Numbered from the stretch's first letter, positions 1 through 6,048 are shown. The stretch: 6,048 bases of DNA from Rhodobacteraceae bacterium UBA7436 (GCA_002478745.1 DLQI01000081.1:1-6048), one strand, 5' to 3'. Notes: generated by a model not told the origin, from the letters alone. A program made the numbers and translations.

Positions 1-123
1 GCCAATTACTACCAGCGCACCCCGCCATCTAAATCTCTGAATTTCTTCAACAACTTCAAGAACCTAGCGTCTCCGCCTATCCTCTCAGTCGACCATCACC
101 GCATCACTGCGCCTCCGGTATAA
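1..123 (+). CDS. C-terminal fragment of an unrecognised protein (partial, enters from the left)
   Basis: Frame 1 is open from the first base to a TAA at 121-123, giving 40 residues that begin ANYYQRTPPSK and end HHRITAPPV. Codon-position composition supports coding: G+C at third positions is about 65%, clearly above first (about 50%) and second positions (a little over 40%). Tyr, Phe, Lys and most Asn codons are the C- or G-ending forms. The other two plus-strand frames and the minus-strand frames are closed within this stretch. The tail is rich in Pro, Asn and Phe and has no membrane segment or motif I can name, so no function is offered. A run of six T at 160-165 follows, but I see no convincing terminator stem before it. 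A 40-codon open stretch can also occur by chance, so the call is moderate. Confidence 0.45.
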   Translation, partial: ANYYQRTPPSKSLNFFNNFKNLASPPILSVDHHRITAPPV

Positions 124-231
124 GGGGTTCTAGTGTTACTACAACAGAGTCGCAAGTGCTTTTTTAATAGAAAGCAAAGATAATTTGAAATTCTTGCTGA
201 GGTCAAAGATGCCTTTGTTTTCAAGGGAGAG

Positions 232-240
232 TTATCCACA
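232..240 (+). promoter_or_regulatory. Consensus DnaA-box 9-mer
   Basis: TTATCCACA matches the strict bacterial DnaA-box consensus TTATNCACA at every position. I see no second box on either strand in the neighbourhood, and there is no adjacent AT-rich unwinding element or typical origin gene. It therefore does not look like a replication origin. It may be an isolated DnaA site or a chance match: a given 9-mer is expected only a few times per hundred windows of this size. Confidence 0.35.
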
Positions 241-580
241 AGCTCTACAAGAAAGTTATTAGTTTTCGCCAAAAGCAGGACAGTTTACGTCACTGCGAGC
301 AACCGACCAAAAGCAAATCGTCATCGGTGTTCCTTTGTATTGTTCAGCACCCAAGTCGTACATTCGCATTAGCACTGCCTGCCCAAAGTTTGTGGCCGCT
401 CAAAACGTAGCATTGGCACCATAGCTCAGGGAGCCCACGTCATTGCTATCGCACAGGCTCAGCTACTACTTATTGTTATAGTGTCAGGCTAGTTTTAGTT
501 TGAGCTTCAAAAATGGTTCTTTCACAACCTGACACCTCAACGTGGCGTAATTCATATCGGGAAACTGACGAAACAACATA

Positions 581-619
581 GCGTTGAAACGCCATACTCA
601 GTATTACCGTACAAAACGG
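581..619. promoter_or_regulatory. Cluster of three short palindromes upstream of the dehydratase (candidate operator region)
   Basis: Three perfect inverted repeats lie almost end to end. The first is GCGTT-GA-AACGC at 581-592. The second is ATACT-C-AGTAT at 594-604. The third is CCGT-N5-ACGG at 607-619. They end 50 bp before the TTG start of the dehydratase gene, where a repressor or activator of a sugar-acid gene would be expected to bind. Genes of this type are often controlled by LacI- or GntR-family regulators, but no regulator gene lies in the window. Assignment to a family would be guesswork. Each palindrome alone is short enough to be chance. Confidence 0.3.
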
Positions 620-658
620 GCCTGATAAAACTCGATGCAGTGCCCCTGACATGCCGAT

Positions 659-664
659 AGGAGG
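659..664 (+). promoter_or_regulatory. Shine-Dalgarno site that fixes the TTG start of the dehydratase
   Basis: AGGAGG is a complete anti-16S match and sits 5 nt before the TTG at 670. The ATG at 651 lies upstream of this site and is out of frame. The first in-frame ATG is codon 23, inside the conserved N-terminal region, so TTG is the supported start. Confidence 0.85.
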
Positions 665-669
665 CCACT

Positions 670-2466
670 TTGAGCAAATTAGACCCGAAAGACCTTAGAT
701 CACGCCAGTGGTTTGATAACCCCGAAAATCCAGAAATGACTGCACTATATCTAGAGCGGTATCTGAACTACGGGCTAACACGTCAGGAACTGCAGTCTGG
801 TAAGCCTATTATCGCGATTGCGCAGACAGGTAGTGACCTTAGCCCTTGCAACCGTCACCATATAGAATTGGCGAAACGGGTTAGAGACGGGATCATTGCA
901 GCAGGTGGTGTCCCAATGGAGATGCCCGTTCACCCTATTCAAGAGACAGGCAAGCGCCCGACAGCCAGTTTGGACCGTAACCTTGCCTATCTTGGACTGG
1001 TCGAGACGTTGTTCGGTTACCCCGTAGACGGCGTAGTCCTTACTATTGGCTGTGATAAAACAACCCCCGCCCTTTTGATGGCAGCAGCAACAGTCAACAT
1101 ACCAGCCATTGCGCTTTCAGTTGGTCCGATGCTTAACGGCTGGAGGGACGGCGAACGCGCAGGCTCTGGTACCGTCATCTGGAAAGCCCGCGAAAAGCTT
1201 GCCGCAGGCGAGATCGACAATGATGGGTTCATGGAAATTGCAGCAGCGTCTGCGCCATCCGTTGGCTATTGTAACACAATGGGCACCGCGACCACGATGA
1301 ATTCATTGGCTGAAGGTTTGGGTATGCAACTGCCCGGTGCAGCCGCGATCCCTGCCCCATACCGTGAGCGTGGGCAGATCAGCTATGAAACGGGACAACG
1401 CATAGTTGATATGGTTTGGGAAGATCTGCGGCCCTCTGACATCATGACACGCGAGGCTTTCGAGAATGCTATAGTCATCAACTCAGCTATTGGTGGTTCG
1501 ACCAATGCACCGATCCACTTAAACGCAATTGCGCGCCACTTGGACATTCCATTGTACAATGATGATTGGCAGTCCGTAGGGCACAAAACACCATTGTTGG
1601 TTAACCTACAGCCAGCTGGTGAGTACTTGGGCGAAGACTTTCACCGCGCAGGTGGTGTCCCAGCTGTTGTTGGTGAATTGCTTGAGGCCGGTCTTCTTCC
1701 CTTCCCCAATGCGATGACGGCCAATGGCCAAACGATGGGTTCAAACTGCGAAGCCCGAAAAACCACCAACGGCGATGTCATCAAAACAGTGGCTGCCCCA
1801 CTGATGGAAGCCGCAGGATTCATCAACCTGAAGGGCAACCTGTTCGACAGCGCGATTATGAAGACAAGCGTCATCAGCCCAGCATTTAGAAAGACATACC
1901 TCTCTAACCCTGACGACCTAAATGCCTTTGAAGGGCGTGCGATCGTGTTTGACGGGCCAGAAGATTACCACCACCGTATCGACGATCCTGCAGAGGGCAT
2001 TGATGAAGGATGTATCCTTGTAATGCGAGGCGCTGGCCCCAAAGGCTATCCAGGGGGAGCAGAGGTGGTGAACATGCGCGCACCATCATACTTGCTGAAA
2101 CAAGGGGTTGAGGCGTTGCCATGTGTTGGTGATGGCCGCCAATCCGGCACCTCTGGCTCTCCATCCATCCTAAACGCATCCCCAGAGGCGGCAGACAATG
2201 GTGGTCTGGCTATACTGCGCACAGGCGATCAGGTGCGGATCGACCTGAACAAATGTACCGCGGATATCCTTATTTCGGAAAAGGAGTTGGCTGCACGTCA
2301 AGTGACCTTGATGGCCGATGGCGGTTTCCCAGTACCCGAAAGCCAGTCGCCGTGGCAGCAGTACTTCCGTGAGATGGTTCAGCCGTTCGACAAGGGAATG
2401 ACCCTGCGGGATGCACCGAACTATCGCGACATCGCACGCAAAAGCATGCCACGCGACAACCACTAA
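670..2466 (+). CDS. xylD: IlvD/Edd-family pentonate dehydratase, probably D-xylonate dehydratase
   Basis: Cytoplasmic Fe-S, Mg-dependent enzyme expected to dehydrate a C5 sugar acid to the 2-keto-3-deoxy acid, which the Weimberg-type route carries on to 2-oxoglutarate. It has 598 residues, normal for the pentonate branch of the family. Fe-S ligands are visible: C60 (SDLSPCN), C128 (GCDKTTPA) and C201 (CNTMGTA). Predicted Mg ligands, by comparison with the Rhizobium arabinonate dehydratase from memory, are E92, D129, K130 (carbamylated in relatives) and E465. The catalytic serine should be S492 in GDGRQSG. The stretches WFDNP, MTALYLER and SPSILNASPE, and the ending NH, closely resemble Caulobacter XylD, more so than arabinonate dehydratase. 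Substrate is still inferred: L-arabinonate or another sugar acid is possible. It starts with TTG behind AGGAGG, stands alone, and ends in its own terminator. No partner pathway gene or transporter is visible. Confidence 0.85.
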   Translation: MSKLDPKDLRSRQWFDNPENPEMTALYLERYLNYGLTRQELQSGKPIIAIAQTGSDLSPCNRHHIELAKRVRDGIIAAGGVPMEMPVHPIQETGKRPTASLDRNLAYLGLVETLFGYPVDGVVLTIGCDKTTPALLMAAATVNIPAIALSVGPMLNGWRDGERAGSGTVIWKAREKLAAGEIDNDGFMEIAAASAPSVGYCNTMGTATTMNSLAEGLGMQLPGAAAIPAPYRERGQISYETGQRIVDMVWEDLRPSDIMTREAFENAIVINSAIGGSTNAPIHLNAIARHLDIPLYNDDWQSVGHKTPLLVNLQPAGEYLGEDFHRAGGVPAVVGELLEAGLLPFPNAMTANGQTMGSNCEARKTTNGDVIKTVAAPLMEAAGFINLKGNLFDSAIMKTSVISPAFRKTYLSNPDDLNAFEGRAIVFDGPEDYHHRIDDPAEGIDEGCILVMRGAGPKGYPGGAEVVNMRAPSYLLKQGVEALPCVGDGRQSGTSGSPSILNASPEAADNGGLAILRTGDQVRIDLNKCTADILISEKELAARQVTLMADGGFPVPESQSPWQQYFREMVQPFDKGMTLRDAPNYRDIARKSMPRDNH

Positions 2467-2485
2467 TACCCACCTTCAATTATGG

Positions 2486-2518
2486 AAAAGGCCGCAGATT
2501 TCTGATCTGTGGCCTTTT
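2486..2518 (+). terminator. Rho-independent terminator after the dehydratase gene
   Basis: A 14-bp stem pairs 2486-2499 (AAAAGGCCGCAGAT) with 2505-2518 (ATCTGTGGCCTTTT) around a 5-nt loop, with one G-U pair. The stem starts 20 bp after the stop codon. Its distal arm ends in four T, which serve as the short U-tract. It separates the dehydratase from icd transcriptionally. Confidence 0.85.
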
Positions 2519-2576
2519 GCGTTATAACTCAAGGGATCTTTACCTGACAAAGTCGAGAATTAGGTGAAAAAAATTT

Positions 2577-2596
2577 ACGGCATACAACGGTATACA
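2577..2596 (+). repeat. Tandem 10-bp direct repeat in the icd upstream region (candidate operator)
   Basis: ACGGCATACA at 2577-2586 is followed immediately by ACGGTATACA at 2587-2596, differing at one base. The 10-bp period places the two copies on the same helix face. A 6-bp inverted pair flanks them: AGGTGA at 2562-2567 and TCACCT at 2604-2609. The only promoter-like elements I see are weak: CTGACA at 2544-2549, with AAAAAT 19 bp later at 2569-2574, and TATACA at 2591-2596 within the second repeat copy, without a good -35. The location between the upstream terminator and the icd start, 60 bp before the ATG, suggests transcriptional control. The binding protein is unknown. Confidence 0.4.
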
Positions 2597-2645
2597 GTCG
2601 ACGTCACCTGATCGATCCGCTATGGAACGGCCAAACCACATTCAT

Positions 2646-2650
2646 GAGGA
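2646..2650 (+). promoter_or_regulatory. Shine-Dalgarno site that fixes the icd start at 2656
   Basis: GAGGA lies 5 nt before the ATG at 2656 and overlaps the in-frame ATG at 2644. The upstream ATG has no purine-rich site before it. Starting at 2656 gives MSDIIYTKVDEAP, which matches the N-terminus of known monomeric isocitrate dehydrogenases. Confidence 0.85.
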
Positions 2651-2655
2651 TTCCT

Positions 2656-4845
2656 ATGTCTGATATCATCTACACAAAAGTCGACGAAGCACCTGAGCTG
2701 GCTTCTGCATCTTTCCTTCCGATCATCCAAAAGTTCGCAGCGGCAGCTGGTGTTTCTGTTGGAACCAAAGATATCAGCCTAGCTGGCCGCATTCTTGCGA
2801 CCTTCCCTGAGCACCTCAAAGAAGATCAGCGCCAATCAGATGACCTAGCTGAGCTTGGTAAATTGGTGAAAACACCAGACGCCAACGTTATCAAGCTTCC
2901 TAACATCTCAGCATCAGTTCCACAGTTGGTTGCCGCGATCAAAGAATTGCAATCCCAAGGGTTCGCACTGCCGGATTACCCTGAGACGCCGGAAACCGAC
3001 GCAGAAAAAGCTGTTCGTACAAAATACGATGGCCTTAAAGGCTCAGCTGTGAACCCAGTTCTGCGTGAAGGCAACTCTGACCGCCGCGCTGCAAAAGCTG
3101 TAAAAAGCTTTGCCCAAAACAACCCACACCGCATGGGCGAGTGGAAATCTGACAGCAAAACACGCGTTGCAGCCATGTCTGGCGGCGACTTCTTCTCAAA
3201 CGAAGTATCAGCAACTCTTGCTAAAGAGACTGGTGCCAAAATCGTTTTGGAAACAGCAAACGGCGAAACCGTCCTGAAAGACGGCCTGTCATACCCTGCT
3301 GGCACTGTTGTTGATGCAACATTCATGAGCGGCAAAGCTTTGGATGCCTTCCTTGCGGAAGAAATCGAAAAGACAAAAGCCGAAGGCACGCTATTCTCGT
3401 TGCACATGAAAGCGACGATGATGAAGGTCTCTGACCCAATCATCTTTGGACACGCTGTAAAAGCATTCCTCGCACCCGTCTTTGAAAAGCACGGCGAAAC
3501 AATGGCAGACTTGGGTGTAAACCCTAACTCTGGCCTTGGCGATCTAATGGGCCGTGTTGAAGGCAACGCGGAAATCGTTGCAGATATCGAAGCCTGCATC
3601 GCATCACGTCCACCAATGTATATGGTCGACTCTGATAAAGGCATCACAAACCTTCACGTACCTTCAGACGTCATCATTGACGCATCTATGCCTGCCCTTA
3701 TCCGCGCTGGTGGCAAAGGCTGGGGCCCAGATGGCAGCGAGTCAGACACAAACTGTGTGATCCCCGATAATTCATACGCGCCTGTCTACGACGAAAGCAT
3801 CAAGTTCTTTAAGGAGAACGGCAAACTGAATCCAGCAACTGCTGGTACGGTTCAAAACGTTGGCCTGATGGCGCAAAAAGCTGAAGAATACGGCTCACAC
3901 CCAACGACGTTCGAAATTGCGGAAGCTGGAACAGTCAAAATGATCCTTGATGATGGCTCTGTATTGCACAGCCACGTTGTTGAAGCAGGCGACATCTGGC
4001 GTTCAGCCTCAGCGCGCAAAGCACCTATCAAGGACTGGGTAAACCTTGCGATTTCACGTCAAAAAGCAGAAGGCTGCAATGCAATCTTCTGGCTGGACGC
4101 TGACCGCGATCACGACGCAGAACTGATTGCTTACGTTAAGCCGATCTTGGAAGCCCAAGGCGTCGCAGACAAGTTCCAAATTATGGCGCCACGCGAAGCG
4201 ACACGCGCCTCACTTGAGATCATCACACGCGGTGAAAACTCAATCGCGATCACAGGCAACGTTCTGCGCGATTATTTGACCGACTTGTTCCCAATCTTGG
4301 AACTGGCAACATCAGCAAAAATGCTATCGATCGTTAAACTCATGAACGGTGGCGGCCTTTTTGAAACTGGTGCCGGTGGTTCCGCGCCAAAGCACGTTCA
4401 ACAGCTGATGGATGAAAACCACTTGCGTTGGGACAGCTTAGGCGAATTCTGTGCCTTGGGTGAAAGCCTAACATTCTTGGCTGATGCAAAGGGCAACGAG
4501 AAAGCCCGCGTATTGGGTAACGCTGTAGATGCTGCGACCCAAGGGATCTTGGACAATGGCCGTTCTCCTTCACGCAAAGTAAAAGAGCATGACAACCGTG
4601 ACAGCCACTATTGGTTCGCCCGCTATTGGGCAGAAGCACTGGCAGCACAAGACGACGACGCAGAGCTATCCGCGCACTTTGCACCAATCGCTGCTGCACT
4701 TGCTGCTAGCGAGACTGCAATCCTGTCAGAACTTGCAGAAGCCCAAGGCCCAGCCGTTGATTTAGGTGGATACTTCCACGGTGACGAAGCCAAAACCGCC
4801 GCCGTAATGCGTCCATCCAAAACGCTGAACGCAATCATCGGTTAA
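2656..4845 (+). CDS. icd: Monomeric NADP-dependent isocitrate dehydrogenase
   Basis: Cytoplasmic TCA-cycle enzyme: isocitrate + NADP to 2-oxoglutarate + CO2 + NADPH, with Mg or Mn. From the ATG at 2656 it has 729 residues, close to the roughly 740 of the single-chain (IDH-II) family and far longer than the homodimeric type. The match to the Azotobacter vinelandii enzyme, recalled from memory, runs end to end. Isocitrate-binding residues sit in GSAVNPVLREGNSDRR (S130, N133, R137, R143). Catalytic K252 is in KATMMKVSDP and Y412 in EEYGSH. Metal ligands are D342, D539 and D543 (VLRDYLTD). NADP 2'-phosphate contacts are H580, R591 and R640. All expected active-site residues are present and no frameshift is seen. 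The gene is a single transcription unit with strong terminators on both sides. An alternative ATG at 2644 would add four residues (MRIP) but lacks a ribosome site. Confidence 0.96.
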   Translation: MSDIIYTKVDEAPELASASFLPIIQKFAAAAGVSVGTKDISLAGRILATFPEHLKEDQRQSDDLAELGKLVKTPDANVIKLPNISASVPQLVAAIKELQSQGFALPDYPETPETDAEKAVRTKYDGLKGSAVNPVLREGNSDRRAAKAVKSFAQNNPHRMGEWKSDSKTRVAAMSGGDFFSNEVSATLAKETGAKIVLETANGETVLKDGLSYPAGTVVDATFMSGKALDAFLAEEIEKTKAEGTLFSLHMKATMMKVSDPIIFGHAVKAFLAPVFEKHGETMADLGVNPNSGLGDLMGRVEGNAEIVADIEACIASRPPMYMVDSDKGITNLHVPSDVIIDASMPALIRAGGKGWGPDGSESDTNCVIPDNSYAPVYDESIKFFKENGKLNPATAGTVQNVGLMAQKAEEYGSHPTTFEIAEAGTVKMILDDGSVLHSHVVEAGDIWRSASARKAPIKDWVNLAISRQKAEGCNAIFWLDADRDHDAELIAYVKPILEAQGVADKFQIMAPREATRASLEIITRGENSIAITGNVLRDYLTDLFPILELATSAKMLSIVKLMNGGGLFETGAGGSAPKHVQQLMDENHLRWDSLGEFCALGESLTFLADAKGNEKARVLGNAVDAATQGILDNGRSPSRKVKEHDNRDSHYWFARYWAEALAAQDDDAELSAHFAPIAAALAASETAILSELAEAQGPAVDLGGYFHGDEAKTAAVMRPSKTLNAIIG

Positions 4846-4866
4846 GACTGATTAAATTACGCAAAG

Positions 4867-4901
4867 GGCCGCCTGTCAGACAATGACAGGCGGCCTTTTT
4901 T
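4867..4901 (+). terminator. Strong rho-independent terminator after icd
   Basis: A perfect 12-bp stem pairs GGCCGCCTGTCA (4867-4878) with TGACAGGCGGCC (4884-4895). It has a 5-nt loop and is followed by six T at 4896-4901. It begins 21 bp after the icd stop. The convergent glycosyltransferase gene ends about 27 bp to the right. Read on the minus strand the same hairpin is followed by only three T (complement of 4863-4865), so it may also stop that transcript, less efficiently. Confidence 0.93.
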
Positions 4902-4927
4902 GTTTAAATAATTTCGTCTTATTCGAC

Positions 4928-5839
4928 TTAAATTGACTTATCGCTATGACGGATCGTACTTCGCGAAGTCGGAAAGGACGAAAGGTACCTAAGTGTTCGC
5001 TTCAGATACCATGCATTCTTCAAAAACAATTTCAAAAGACCACCAGAGAATTGCGTATCCGAAACCGGCTCACCCAAGTACGCACTGAATGTAGCGTGAT
5101 ATTTCCCTGGGAGGCAGCCATTATCTGCATTCCAAATCTTAATCGCTCCAACGAAGTGGATTAGGTAAGGCGATACAAACTCACCAACCAAATTTACCCT
5201 ATCAGAATTTTGCCAATTCCATAATGGAGACAGCTCTAACCAGCTTTGGTAAAAGTGAATATTGAGAAGGCTTTGATCATGGCAAAATAACGCCTCAGGC
5301 GACACTTTTGCAATTTGCATGATCTTCTGAAACGCCTCGGTTTCCAACCAACGCGCGCAGTCAACCAACAACACACCTGCATTGAAATATGGAGCTGTTT
5401 CATAACCCAAGACAGCGAATTCCTGAACAGAACGATCTTGGCGGTGCCGTTGGTGAATATCCCGCACTGCAGCAAGCACTTGATCTTGCATGTCTAATTT
5501 AAACAAATTAGCCAAACCATCGCGAGAAACAAAGACATCCGTATCCAAATACAAAATACGTTCGTAGTCTTTGCTGAGATCTTCGATCGCGGGTAAGCGC
5601 CAATATGTAAAGTCTTTTAATCGCTCGTTCTGCGGAAGGTTTTGAAGCGTGTCTCCCACATCAAGCTGCCTCAAAATTGCGCCCTCAGGCAAAAAGCCAG
5701 GCCGATTTTTTGGCACCACATCGCTGCAAATAACGACATCAAAATTACGGTTCGACTGCGCCAAAAGCTGTGCAGCAACAAAGCCTGCCTTGTCCAAGTA
5801 ATTGAAATTACAGACAAGAGTTACACAATATCTATTCAT
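4928..5839 (-). CDS. GT8-family glycosyltransferase
   Basis: Retaining glycosyltransferase of the LgtC/GT8 type. It should move a sugar from a nucleotide-sugar donor onto a surface glycan such as lipopolysaccharide or capsule, at the inner face of the cytoplasmic membrane. It has 303 residues. Visible signatures in order: N-terminal Rossmann-like start (VTLVCNFNYLDKAGF); the metal-binding DxD as D99-T100-D101 in ILYLDTDVFV; NAGV at 153-156; D188-Q189 in CHDQSLLN; and HFVGAIK at 228-234, the family's HFxGxxK donor-binding motif, followed by IW instead of the usual PW. There is no signal peptide or transmembrane helix. The last 40 residues are basic and aromatic (FLKNAWYLKRTLRYL), like the membrane-associating tail of LgtC relatives. 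The ATG has GAGGG 4 nt upstream (complement of 5844-5848). It converges on icd and lies about 185 bp downstream of a tRNA in the same direction. Donor and acceptor cannot be told. Confidence 0.87.
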   Translation of the reverse strand: MNRYCVTLVCNFNYLDKAGFVAAQLLAQSNRNFDVVICSDVVPKNRPGFLPEGAILRQLDVGDTLQNLPQNERLKDFTYWRLPAIEDLSKDYERILYLDTDVFVSRDGLANLFKLDMQDQVLAAVRDIHQRHRQDRSVQEFAVLGYETAPYFNAGVLLVDCARWLETEAFQKIMQIAKVSPEALFCHDQSLLNIHFYQSWLELSPLWNWQNSDRVNLVGEFVSPYLIHFVGAIKIWNADNGCLPGKYHATFSAYLGEPVSDTQFSGGLLKLFLKNAWYLKRTLRYLSSFPTSRSTIRHSDKSI

Positions 5840-5976
5840 AAAGCCCTCGGATGCAAAGCGATTAAGCCAATCAATCTTAAAACAGGCGGCTACAGTAAAG
5901 AGACCGCCCTTATAGCAAGAGCATCCTTAGCGCCTTCAACAGCTGCCATCCATAGCCAACCGCAAACAAATCAGCA

Positions 5977-5997
5977 TTGCCACTTTTTAGTGGGCAA
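5977..5997 (-). other. Hairpin downstream of the tRNA 3' end
   Basis: TTGCCAC at 5977-5983 pairs with GTGGGCAA at 5990-5997 with one bulged G around a 6-nt loop. On the minus strand it lies about 28 bp past the tRNA CCA. It could be a 3'-trailer structure or a weak terminator, but no T-run follows on the minus strand. A second weak stem, GGCGG with CCGCC, lies at about 5885-5908. I see no clear promoter for the glycosyltransferase gene in 5840-6024. Confidence 0.3.
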
Positions 5998-6024
5998 CGC
6001 ACCACAAAAAATATGGAGGGGGTA

Positions 6025-6048
6025 TGGCAGAGACGAAGGGATTCGAAC
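6025..6048 (-). tRNA. 3' end of a tRNA gene (partial; probably tRNA-Ser)
   Basis: Read on the minus strand, the last 24 bases are the 3' quarter of a tRNA. They hold G53 (complement of 6048), the T-loop TTCGAAT (6041-6047), the T-stem 3' side CCCTT (6036-6040), the acceptor 3' side CGTCTCT (6029-6035), discriminator G (6028) and an encoded CCA (6025-6027). The 5' half and anticodon lie beyond the window, so the isotype cannot be read directly. Discriminator G and an AGAGACG acceptor resemble serine tRNAs of Rhodobacterales from memory; this assignment is inference. Confidence 0.88.

Larger units (their letters stand above)
124..669. other. 546-bp gap without a convincing gene
   Basis: No frame on either strand carries a plausible gene here. 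What it holds: a T-run at 160-165; a 17-codon open frame at 209-262 behind a GAGG at 199-202; a perfect DnaA-box 9-mer at 232-240 that lies inside that frame; a 9-bp direct repeat CCAAAAGCA at 269-277 and 307-315; an 8-bp inverted repeat at 481-488 and 528-535; and three short palindromes at 581-619. The region looks more AT-rich and less codon-biased than its neighbours. It could include the long leader and control region of the dehydratase gene, or decayed sequence. I find no promoter with two good hexamers at proper spacing. Confidence 0.6.

Noticed and set aside
232..240. Replication origin at the DnaA box
   Set aside because: Only one box is present, with no cluster, no AT-rich unwinding element and no origin-linked genes.
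420..470. tRNA-like string ATAGCTCAGGGAGC
   Set aside because: It resembles a D-arm start, but no T-loop (TTCRANN), anticodon stem or matching acceptor arms follow at the right distances.
472..484. TATAGT as a -10 element for the dehydratase
   Set aside because: No -35-like hexamer lies 16-18 bp upstream, and it is nearly 190 bp from the start codon.
1904..2463. Overlapping 91- and 97-codon open frames on the minus strand
   Set aside because: Both are antisense to conserved dehydratase sequence, including the catalytic GDGRQSG region, and have no protein-like features.
2644..2655. Upstream ATG giving icd four extra residues (MRIP)
   Set aside because: No ribosome site precedes it. The GAGGA overlapping it is well spaced for the ATG at 2656, and family N-termini match the shorter form.
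2976..3647. 223-codon open frame on the minus strand
   Set aside because: It lies wholly opposite the well-conserved icd reading frame. Its product is low-complexity and Ser/Ala-rich, as expected from antisense reading of biased codons.
4340..4699. 119-codon open frame on the minus strand
   Set aside because: Antisense to the conserved C-terminal half of icd. The His- and Arg-rich product resembles no family.
1..6048. CRISPR array, insertion sequence or prophage
   Set aside because: No regularly spaced repeats, no transposase or integrase frame and no long terminal inverted repeats were found. The genes present are ordinary metabolic and surface-glycan genes.

Overview
The window reads as chromosomal DNA of an alphaproteobacterium, most likely a marine Rhodobacterales (Roseobacter-group) species. 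This is inferred from protein resemblance: a Caulobacter-type pentonate dehydratase and a monomeric isocitrate dehydrogenase. It also fits the moderate GC content and the AAAGGCC-type terminators. No database search was possible, so the taxonomic call is tentative.

Layout. Positions 1-123 are an open frame entering from the left and ending in TAA, probably the unrecognised C-terminus of an upstream gene. Positions 124-669 hold no convincing gene. They contain a perfect DnaA-box 9-mer, an 8-bp inverted repeat and, close to the next gene, a cluster of three short palindromes. Positions 670-2466 (+) encode an IlvD/Edd-family sugar-acid dehydratase most like D-xylonate dehydratase (XylD). It starts with TTG behind an ideal Shine-Dalgarno sequence and ends in a rho-independent terminator. 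Positions 2656-4845 (+) encode a monomeric NADP-dependent isocitrate dehydrogenase. It has its own upstream region, with a tandem 10-bp repeat, and a very strong terminator. Positions 4928-5839 (-) encode a GT8-family glycosyltransferase convergent with icd. At the right edge, 6025-6048 (-) is the 3' end of a tRNA gene cut by the window boundary, probably tRNA-Ser.

How the genes relate. The dehydratase and isocitrate dehydrogenase are separate transcription units, each with its own terminator. Both can feed 2-oxoglutarate: the dehydratase through the oxidative (Weimberg-type) pentose route, and Icd through the TCA cycle. No other pentose-pathway gene, transporter or regulator is visible, so the dehydratase is an orphan within this window. 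The glycosyltransferase is probably a surface-polysaccharide enzyme and sits directly downstream of the tRNA, in the same direction.

I found no clearly new biological system. The items most worth a second look are the tandem repeat upstream of icd, the palindrome cluster upstream of the dehydratase, the isolated dehydratase, and the lone consensus DnaA box.
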